From contig WJJX01000022.1 of NCBI GenBank assembly GCA_014729445.1, forward strand, positions 1 through 6,134: 6,134 bases of DNA, written 5' to 3'. Shown piece after piece: positions 1 to 5,977 of the stretch. Source of the DNA: Candidatus Moraniibacteriota bacterium. GTDB lineage: Bacteria; Patescibacteriota; Minisyncoccia; CAIUEV01; JAHKAQ01. A program made the translations under genes and the position numbers. Numbering within the stretch: the stretch's first letter is position 1; each line of letters opens with the position of its first letter. The notes beneath the pieces were generated by a model. The model searched no databases and was not told the origin of the DNA. It saw only the letters and a program-made list of their open reading frames with translations.

Positions 1-2297
1 GGATTAGCCATTAATCCTCTCATTCCCATTAACTGAACCAAAACCGCCATAGTCCCTCTGGCTCCGGAATTAACCATTGTATAAACCGGACCTTCTTTAT
101 CAATCCCCTCTTCCACAATTTCCGCAATTTTATCCCTACAACCGTTCCAAATAGAAATCACCTGCGATTTTCTTTCTTCCTCGGTCAAAAGTCCCATATT
201 ATATTGATCGTCGACATCTTTAATTTTTAATTCCGATTCTTCGATAATTTTCTTATTTTTCTTTGGAACAATTAAATCGTGCATTCCCCAAGAAATTCCC
301 GATTTGCTGGCATATTCAAAACCAAGATCTTTTAATCTATCCACAATTTTTGCCACTTCCGCCATTCCGGAAAATTTAAAAACCTTGGCAATAATATTTT
401 TCAAACCTTTTTTATTCAATCTTTCATTAATAAAATCGATTTCTTTTGGCAAAACTTCGTTAACCAAAATTCTCCCCACACAAGTCTCTATTACTTCTCC
501 TTGATCGTTTCCGACTTTTATTTTTTCTCTAATCGTCAATTTACCCATCTGATAAAGCAGTTTGGCCTCGTCAAAAGAGGAAATAATTTTAACTTTTTCG
601 CCTTTCTTTATTTCCTGCATATCGGTAATATAATAAATTCCAAGCACTATATCCAATGTTGGAATCGCAATCGGCTCACCGGTCGAAGGTTTCAACAAAT
701 TATTCTTCGAAACCATTATTTCCTTAGCCTCAATTCGGGCTTCCTTTGTCAAAGGCAAATGAACCGCCATTTGATCACCGTCAAAATCGGCATTGAAAGC
801 GGCGCAAACCAAAGGATGAACTTGAATACTTTTTCCCTCGATCAAAACCGGCTGAAAAGCCTGAATACCTAATCTATGAAGGGTGGGGGCTCTATTTAAA
901 ATCACATAATGATCCTTAATCACTTCTTCCAAAATTTCATAAGCTTCGGTCGCCTCCGATTCAACCAATCTTCCGGCGCTTCTAACATTATGCGCAAAAT
1001 CTCGTTTTATTAATTTTTCAATAATAAATGGTTTATAAAGCTCTAAAGCCATCTTTTTAGGCAAACCGCATTGATCGATTCTTAGTCCCGCTCCGACAAC
1101 AATCACCGAACGACCTGAATAATCGACTCTTTTTCCAAGCAAATTTTGTCTAAACCGACCTTGTTTCCCTTTTAACATATCGGCCAGAGATTTTAACGGC
1201 CTTCGTTGCCCTGTTGAAGCGACAACCGAAACCTGACTTCTTCGAGCCGAATTATCATACAAGGCATCTACCGCTTCCTGCAGCATTCTTTTTTCGTTTC
1301 GACAAATCACCTCCGGAGCTCCGATCAACAACAATTTTTTCAAACGATTGTTTCTATTAATAATTCTTCGATAAAGATCGTTAAGATCCGAAGTCGCAAA
1401 TCTTCCTCCATCCAATTGCACCATCGGACGTAAATCCGGCGGAATTACAGGAATAACCGTAGATAACATCCATTCCGGTCTAATCCTTGCTTTATGCATT
1501 CCTTTAATCAATCTAATCCTTCTTAACATTTTCTTTTTATCCAATCCTTTAACACCGGAATCGAGCGAACTTTGGATTTTTCTTATCTCTTCCTCCAAAT
1601 CCATAGTTGACAAAAGTTTTTGAATCGCTTCCGCTCCGATCCCGGCCTCAAAAATATGTCCGTATTTCATGGAAATAGTTCTATACTCCGTTTCCGAGAT
1701 CACTCTTCCCTTATGAAGAGAATTAATGATGTCTTTTGAAAACTTTTTATTTTCTTTTAATGCCTCGATTTGATTTTTTTCTTCTTTGCTGTCCAAACCG
1801 CTCGCCTTAACCTCTTTAATTTTCGATTTATATTCGTTATCGATTTGTTTTATAACCGATTCTTTACTCGAATCGTCTACTTGAATAATGATGTAACTTG
1901 CAAAATAAATGACTTTTTCCAAATCTCCCGTGCTCATATCCAACACCAAACCGATTCTTGAAGGAGTACCTTTCAAATACCAGATATGAGCGACCGGAAC
2001 AGCCAGCGAAATATGTCCCATTCTCTCTCGCCTGACAATGCTTCTGGTTACCTCGACCCCGCATTTATCACAAATAACTCCCTTATATCTTATTCTTTTA
2101 TACTTACCACAATAACACTCCCAATCTTTGCTTGGACCGAATATTTTTTCGCAAAACAAACCGTCTTTTTCGTATCTTTGCGTTCGATAATTAATTGTTT
2201 CGGGCTTTAAAACCTCGCCATACGACCAGCTTAAAATTTCCTCAAAAGAGGCCAATTGAAGTTTCATTGCCTTAAAATCGCTAACTTTTTGAGACAT
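1..2297 (-). CDS. rpoC: DNA-directed RNA polymerase subunit beta' (RpoC), N-terminal part, 3' end cut by window edge
   Basis: Beta-prime is the catalytic Mg-binding subunit of RNA polymerase. The frame is open for 765 codons from the ATG at 2297 and runs off the left edge. That ATG is the only sensible start: an in-frame stop lies four codons upstream, and the next Met is residue 11. Visible landmarks are the zinc ribbon Cys61, Cys63, Cys76 and Cys79 (ECYCGKYKR...CDKCGVE), and the clamp coiled-coil region PPDLRPMVQLDGGRF...NRNNRLKKLL. Switch 2 is LGKRVDYSGRSVI, with Arg390 and Arg396. The substrate-contacting Arg469 sits in LNRAPTLHRLG. The catalytic loop NADFDGDQMAVH has Asp504, Asp506 and Asp508. 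The F-loop is SGARG...GMRGLM (744-763). Bridge helix, trigger loop and second zinc site lie outside the window. A lysine/glutamate-rich stretch at residues 141-197 makes this region about 45-50 residues longer than in Bacillus. rpoC follows rpoB by 47 bases and is probably in the same transcript. Confidence 0.98.
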   Translation of the reverse strand, partial: MSQKVSDFKAMKLQLASFEEILSWSYGEVLKPETINYRTQRYEKDGLFCEKIFGPSKDWECYCGKYKRIRYKGVICDKCGVEVTRSIVRRERMGHISLAVPVAHIWYLKGTPSRIGLVLDMSTGDLEKVIYFASYIIIQVDDSSKESVIKQIDNEYKSKIKEVKASGLDSKEEKNQIEALKENKKFSKDIINSLHKGRVISETEYRTISMKYGHIFEAGIGAEAIQKLLSTMDLEEEIRKIQSSLDSGVKGLDKKKMLRRIRLIKGMHKARIRPEWMLSTVIPVIPPDLRPMVQLDGGRFATSDLNDLYRRIINRNNRLKKLLLIGAPEVICRNEKRMLQEAVDALYDNSARRSQVSVVASTGQRRPLKSLADMLKGKQGRFRQNLLGKRVDYSGRSVIVVGAGLRIDQCGLPKKMALELYKPFIIEKLIKRDFAHNVRSAGRLVESEATEAYEILEEVIKDHYVILNRAPTLHRLGIQAFQPVLIEGKSIQVHPLVCAAFNADFDGDQMAVHLPLTKEARIEAKEIMVSKNNLLKPSTGEPIAIPTLDIVLGIYYITDMQEIKKGEKVKIISSFDEAKLLYQMGKLTIREKIKVGNDQGEVIETCVGRILVNEVLPKEIDFINERLNKKGLKNIIAKVFKFSGMAEVAKIVDRLKDLGFEYASKSGISWGMHDLIVPKKNKKIIEESELKIKDVDDQYNMGLLTEEERKSQVISIWNGCRDKIAEIVEEGIDKEGPVYTMVNSGARGTMAVLVQLMGMRGLMAN

Positions 2298-2344
2298 ATA
2301 TATAATTTAATAACTTATTAATTTCTTATTTTAATTTAATCTTT
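2298..2344 (-). other. rpoB-rpoC spacer
   Basis: Forty-seven bases that are almost entirely A and T separate the rpoB stop from the rpoC start. I see no G/C-containing hairpin, T-tract terminator or promoter with a -35 match, which supports co-transcription of the two genes. No purine-rich ribosome binding site lies in the 15 bases before the rpoC ATG; the start is preceded by TTATATAT, so initiation probably relies on an unstructured AU-rich region. A 15-base all-A/T palindrome around 2307-2321 is too weak to call a terminator. Confidence 0.7.
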
Positions 2345-5300
2345 TTAAACTTCGTTTTTTAACTCATCCTCGACTTCGCTCTCGTCCAATAGCCTAACAT
2401 TTAAGCCCAAACCTTTCATTTCATTAATTAAAACATGTAACGAAGTCGGCGCATTTGGATTTTGAATCGATTCGCCTTTCACAATTGATTCGTAAGCTTT
2501 GCTTCTTCCCAAAACATCGTCCGATTTAATCGTAAGCATTTCCTGCAAAGTATGAGCCGAACCGTATCCTTGTAAAGCCCAAACCTCCATTTCTCCGAAT
2601 CTTTGTCCTCCAAATTGAGCTTTACCTCCCAAAGGCTGCTGAGTAATTAAGGAATAAGGACCGATTGAACGCATATGAATCTTATCTTCCACTAAGTGAT
2701 TTAATTTAAGCACATACATCACTCCAACCGTTACTTTATCGTCAAACGGATCTCCGGTAATTCCATCGATTAACTTTATTTTCCCGTCTTCCGGCAAACC
2801 TGCTTTTTTAAGCTCTTTTGAAATTTGTTCTTCGGTTACTCCGCCCAAAACGGGAGATGCGACTTTCATTCCTAAAGCTTGAGCCGCCCATCCAAGATGA
2901 GTTTCAAGAATCTGACCAATATTCATTCTCGAAGCCACACCCAAAGGATTTAAAACAATATCAACCGGTGTTCCGTCGGGTAAATGAGGCATATCTTCTC
3001 TTGGCACAATTTTCGCAATCACACCTTTATTCCCATGCCGTCCTGCCAGTTTATCCCCGGCTTGAATTTTTCGTAGCTGAGCCACCGTCACCTGAACTTG
3101 TTTAATCACTCCAGATGGCAATTTATCTCCTTGTTCTCTTGAAAAAATTTTAACCGCAACAACTTTTCTTTTTTCACCATTATGCATATACAAAGAACTG
3201 TCCTTTATGTCTCTTGATTTATCGCCAAAAATAGCTCTCAATAAACGCTCCTCACTGGTCAAATCGCTTTCTCCTTTCGGAGTAATCTTTCCGACCAAAA
3301 TATCGCCCGCCGAAACCTCGGCCCCGATTCGAACAATTCCTTCCTCGTCCAAATTTTTAAGTCTGTCTTCACCGATATTTGGGATGTCTCTGGTAACAAT
3401 TTCCGGACCCAATCTGGTATCTCTGACATCCACCGTTAAATCTTCGATATGAATCGAACTATATTTATCTTTATGTACCAATTTCTCACTCATAATAATC
3501 GCATCCTCAAAGTTAAAACCTCTCCATGATGCGAATGCCACCAAAACATTTTGACCAAGAGCCAATTCGCCGTTGTCGGTCGAAGCTCCGTCGGCCAGCA
3601 ACTGTCCTTTTTTAACTTTTTGACCTTTTGAAACAGCCGGAATTTGATTAATGCAAGTAAACGCATTCGATTTGGCAAAAGTCAAAAGATCGTAATGTCT
3701 GGATTTATCCTTTGATTTAACCACAATGTGATCAGCATCCACTTCCGACACCTCGCCTTCTGCTTCGGCCAATACAACCTGACCCGAATCGGCGGCCGCT
3801 TTATCTTCAATCCCTGTTCCGACAACCGGCGCTTCCGGTTTAATACAGGAAACCGCTTGACGTTGCATATTCGATCCCATCAAAGCACGATTGGCATCGT
3901 CATGTTCCAAAAACGGAATCAAAGAAGTCGCGATACTCACAATTTGTTTTGGTGAAATATCTACATAATCGGCCATTTCGGCATCGATTAATGCCGGCTC
4001 GCCCTTAACCCTGGCCTGCAATTTTTCTTTAACAAAAAAACCGTCTTTATCAATCATTGTCCCGGCTTGAACAATATTATATTTTTCCTCCTCGCTTGCG
4101 GTTAAATAATCGACTTGATCCGTAATTTTCACTTTTCCACCCTTCATCTTTTCCACTTTTCGATACGGTGTTTCCAAAAACCCGTAATCGTTAACTCTGG
4201 CATAACAAGACAAATGAGTAACCAAACCGATATTCGGTCCTTCCGGAGTTTGAATCGGACAAATCCTGCCATAATGACTTGTATGCACATCACGCACCTC
4301 AAAACTTGCTCTTTCTCTAGTTAAACCGCCCGGACCCATAGCCGATAATCTTCTTTTATGCTCCAATTCGGCCAAAGGATTCACATGATCCATGTACTGC
4401 GAAAGTTGAGAACTGGCAAAAAATTCTTTAACAACAGCCGCTACCGGTCTTGAATTAATTAATTGCCCCGGCATAACCGTTTCCAAATCGCAAGTACTCA
4501 TTCGATCCTTAATATTTCGCTCCATTCTTGCAAAACCGACTCTTAACTTCGACTGCACCAATTCACCGATCGCTCTGACTCTTCGATTTCCCAAATGATC
4601 GATATCGTCCTGTTTTGCTTTTGGATCGTTATTTAATTTAATAATTTCCTTAATCGTTTCAACCAAATCCTCCTTACTTAAAACCATATGTTCTTTATCG
4701 TTTTTTACCTCCATTTTTAATCTGGCATTCATTCTGTAACGACCGACCCTGGAAATGTCATAATGATCATGATTGAAAAACATTCCGTCAATCATCTGCT
4801 TGGCATTTTCCTCGGTCGCCATATCGCCCGGTCTGATTCGTTTATAAACTTCTTTGTATCCTTCTCCTTGATTTTTTGAAACATCTTTTTTCAAAGTTTC
4901 CTCAATGAATTTCACCTCTCCGTTATCAACGTCGCTAAACGCTCTTTTGATTTCCTCGTCTGTCGAAAAACCAAAAACTCTAAGCAAAGCCGAAACCGCG
5001 ACTTTTCTTTTTCTATCGATTTTAACCGAAATCACTCCGTTTGTATCGGTTTCAAACTCCAACCATGCTCCTCTGCTCGGAATCAATTTGGCTCCGAATA
5101 ACTTTTTACCTTTAAATAATCGCATAGTAAAAAACACGCCGGCCGATCTGATTAACTGAGAAACAACAACTCTTTCGACTCCGTTAATAATAAAAGTTCC
5201 GCTCTTTGTCATAATCGGAAATTCGCCTAAATAAATCTCCTGCTCGGTTTCTTTTTTTGTTTGTTTATTTGTCAATTTAACTCGAATTCTTATCGGCGCT

Positions 5301-5599
5301 TCATATGAAATATTTTTTTCCTTGCTTAATCTTTCATCATATTTTGCCTCATCTAAATAATAACTTAAAAAAGTCAAATCCAAATTTTTACCTGTGTAAT
5401 CGCTAATCGGTGAAATTTCCTCCAATAACTCTTGAATCCCCTCCTTAATCAGCCAATTATAAGCGTTTGACTGAATTTCGATTAAATTCGGCAATGAATA
5501 AACTTTGCCGATATCGTTTAAAAACTTTCTTTTTGAAAAACTTGATTCGCTGCTGAAACGGGATTTAAGCTTTTGCTTTTTTTGCTTGGTTTTCTTCAT
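2345..5599 (-). CDS. rpoB: DNA-directed RNA polymerase subunit beta (RpoB), complete
   Basis: Beta forms one pincer of RNA polymerase and, with RpoC, the active centre. The 1084-residue protein starts with a Lys-rich tail (MKKTKQKKQK), then the protrusion motif LPNLIEIQSNAYNWLI (36-51). The lobe/protrusion block GEFPIMTKSGTF follows at 125, and PSRGAWLEFE at 174-183. The rifampicin-region segment SSQLSQYMDHVNPLAELEHK covers residues 395-421 with the flanking residues, and RERASFEVRDVH and TPEGPNIGL follow. Glu698-Asp699 lie in GFNFEDAII, and the flap-tip helix is LLRAIFG (786-792). The active-site lysines Lys850 and Lys858 are in GDKLAGRHGNKGV. The C-terminal clamp-contact block GGKAQFGGQRFGEMEVWAL starts at 991. 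Compared with E. coli (1342 residues), the spacing between conserved residues shows that both large lineage insertions, in the lobe and after the flap, are absent. The ATG at 5599 is the first Met in frame, with no clear Shine-Dalgarno; AAGCTC is the nearest purine-rich match. rpoC follows after 47 bases. Confidence 0.99.
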   Translation of the reverse strand: MKKTKQKKQKLKSRFSSESSFSKRKFLNDIGKVYSLPNLIEIQSNAYNWLIKEGIQELLEEISPISDYTGKNLDLTFLSYYLDEAKYDERLSKEKNISYEAPIRIRVKLTNKQTKKETEQEIYLGEFPIMTKSGTFIINGVERVVVSQLIRSAGVFFTMRLFKGKKLFGAKLIPSRGAWLEFETDTNGVISVKIDRKRKVAVSALLRVFGFSTDEEIKRAFSDVDNGEVKFIEETLKKDVSKNQGEGYKEVYKRIRPGDMATEENAKQMIDGMFFNHDHYDISRVGRYRMNARLKMEVKNDKEHMVLSKEDLVETIKEIIKLNNDPKAKQDDIDHLGNRRVRAIGELVQSKLRVGFARMERNIKDRMSTCDLETVMPGQLINSRPVAAVVKEFFASSQLSQYMDHVNPLAELEHKRRLSAMGPGGLTRERASFEVRDVHTSHYGRICPIQTPEGPNIGLVTHLSCYARVNDYGFLETPYRKVEKMKGGKVKITDQVDYLTASEEEKYNIVQAGTMIDKDGFFVKEKLQARVKGEPALIDAEMADYVDISPKQIVSIATSLIPFLEHDDANRALMGSNMQRQAVSCIKPEAPVVGTGIEDKAAADSGQVVLAEAEGEVSEVDADHIVVKSKDKSRHYDLLTFAKSNAFTCINQIPAVSKGQKVKKGQLLADGASTDNGELALGQNVLVAFASWRGFNFEDAIIMSEKLVHKDKYSSIHIEDLTVDVRDTRLGPEIVTRDIPNIGEDRLKNLDEEGIVRIGAEVSAGDILVGKITPKGESDLTSEERLLRAIFGDKSRDIKDSSLYMHNGEKRKVVAVKIFSREQGDKLPSGVIKQVQVTVAQLRKIQAGDKLAGRHGNKGVIAKIVPREDMPHLPDGTPVDIVLNPLGVASRMNIGQILETHLGWAAQALGMKVASPVLGGVTEEQISKELKKAGLPEDGKIKLIDGITGDPFDDKVTVGVMYVLKLNHLVEDKIHMRSIGPYSLITQQPLGGKAQFGGQRFGEMEVWALQGYGSAHTLQEMLTIKSDDVLGRSKAYESIVKGESIQNPNAPTSLHVLINEMKGLGLNVRLLDESEVEDELKNEV

Positions 5600-5837
5600 A
5601 AGAGCTTTTTATTAAAATTTTGAAATTATTAAAAAAATTCTTTTTAAAAATCGTTTTTTATTCGCTTTCATAAAAATTTAAAAACCACGAATTTTGATAA
5701 CATAATCTACTTCATAAATTCTTTATTTAAGCGCAAAAACAAAAGACCACAAAGGGCTTTTGCTCATACAAAAACTATTTTTTTCGCTCTGTTTTTTCTA
5801 CCATAGAATCAAGAAAAGTAGATTTTATTAATTTGTA
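5600..5837 (-). promoter_or_regulatory. Predicted 238-nt 5' leader of the rpoBC transcript
   Basis: This is the untranslated region between the predicted transcription start (about 5837, seven bases below the -10 element) and the rpoB ATG. No long gene is present on either strand. It contains a 9-bp inverted repeat (5704-5712 with 5816-5824) that encloses further short inverted repeats, described separately. It also has minus-strand reading frames of 9, 14, 11 and 19 codons, the last ending 12 bases before rpoB. The end near rpoB (5600-5690) is A/T-rich and looks unstructured, as suits a translation initiation region lacking a Shine-Dalgarno sequence. The leader boundaries depend on the promoter call; whether the leader regulates is inference. 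Confidence 0.5.
5704..5824 (-). promoter_or_regulatory. Candidate structured RNA domain in the rpoB leader
   Basis: Read as RNA from the minus strand, four helices can form in a nested order. P1 is AATCTACTT (5824-5816) with AAGTAGATT (5712-5704), a perfect 9-bp closing stem. P2 is TTCTA-TGG-TAGAA (5808-5796). P3 is AGCG-AAAAA (5788-5780) with TTTTT-G-CGCT (5739-5730), with one bulged base. P4 is CAAAAG (5762-5757) with CTTTTG (5745-5740), with a possible inner CC/GG extension. P4 stacks directly on one arm of P3. The order gives a branched domain starting about 13 nt into the predicted transcript. These helices are seen directly as complementary sequence, but AT-rich DNA yields such pairs by chance, and I recognise no known riboswitch family. 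Confidence 0.3.
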
Positions 5838-5843
5838 AAATTA

Positions 5844-5872
5844 AATTTAGCATAAACCAAAAACAGTGTCAA
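5844..5872 (-). promoter_or_regulatory. Sigma70-type promoter for rpoBC
   Basis: On the minus strand a perfect TTGACA (5872-5867) is followed by 17 bases and then TAAATT (5849-5844), which matches the -10 consensus at four of six positions. TGC directly before the -10 gives an extended -10 motif. Transcription would start near 5837, about 238 nt before the rpoB ATG. It lies between the uvrA end hairpin and rpoB, exactly where a promoter is needed. It is the best promoter match I found in the gap. Confidence 0.65.
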
Positions 5873-5880
5873 ACTTGACA
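5867..5880. repeat. TGTCAA-AC-TTGACA palindrome over the rpoBC -35 element (possible operator)
   Basis: Two perfect 6-base inverted arms are separated by two bases, 14 bp in total. The left arm is, on the minus strand, the -35 hexamer of the predicted rpoBC promoter. A dimeric repressor bound here would block sigma contact. Alternatively the right arm is a second TTGACA pointing the other way; the best -10 for it on the plus strand (TATTTG after 16 bases) is poor. No repressor gene lies in the window, so an operator role is inference. Confidence 0.35.
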
Positions 5881-5940
5881 TTTCTGTTTTTATTTTTATT
5901 TGTTTCTTTGCAAAAAACTCCCCTAATTTTTGATAATTTC

Positions 5941-5963
5941 ATTATAAACCAATTGCAATAAAT
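5941..5963 (-). promoter_or_regulatory. Weak second promoter candidate (TATAAT box) overlapping the uvrA hairpin
   Basis: The minus strand carries a perfect TATAAT at 5946-5941, starting at the foot of the hairpin. The only -35 candidate at usable distance is TTGCAA (5968-5963, 16-base spacer, four of six matches), which lies in the hairpin stem. If used, it would lengthen the rpoB leader by about 97 nt. TATAAT occurs readily in such AT-rich sequence, so this is clearly weaker than the TTGACA promoter downstream. Confidence 0.2.
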
Positions 5964-5975
5964 TGCAATTGGTTT
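5946..5975. terminator. Perfect 13-bp hairpin after uvrA, probable intrinsic terminator
   Basis: AAACCAATTGCAA (5946-5958) pairs perfectly with TTGCAATTGGTTT (5963-5975) around a TAAA loop. It begins two bases after the uvrA stop codon, where a terminator is expected. In the uvrA (minus) direction the stem is preceded by an A-run but followed only by TTTATAAT, a short U-tract. In the plus direction it is followed by a run of T through 5979, which overlaps the uvrA stop. It may work in both directions; the position supports uvrA, the T-run favours the other strand. Confidence 0.6.
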
Positions 5976-5977
5976 TT

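Noticed and set aside
304..872. Plus-strand open frames at 304-504 and 501-872
   Set aside because: They lie opposite rpoC, whose frame is continuous and strongly conserved through this stretch; the translations look like antisense shadow, rich in Phe, Ser, Asn and Leu.
1864..2064. Minus-strand 66-codon frame inside rpoC
   Set aside because: It is a shifted frame over the zinc ribbon and clamp coding sequence of rpoC; the rpoC frame itself carries the conserved motifs.
1986..2210. Plus-strand 74-codon frame opposite the rpoC start region
   Set aside because: Antisense to the conserved zinc ribbon codons, with no promoter or ribosome binding site of its own.
2307..2321. 15-base palindrome TTAATAACTTATTAA just before rpoC
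   Set aside because: It is all A/T apart from the central base, with no T-run of the terminator kind; too weak to be a terminator or operator call, and expected in such AT-rich sequence.
2818..3105. Plus-strand 95-codon frame, with others at 3207-3452, 3728-3955, 4115-4324 and 4905-5159
   Set aside because: All are antisense to the conserved rpoB and show no recognisable domain; the coding signal belongs to the minus strand.
3490..3678. Minus-strand 62-codon frame inside rpoB
   Set aside because: It is an out-of-frame reading of rpoB at the conserved GFNFEDAII region.
5840..5881. Minus-strand 17-codon frame MSSLTLFLVYAKFNFTN
   Set aside because: It runs across the predicted rpoBC promoter, and the AGGGGAG upstream is 36 bases away, too far to serve its start.
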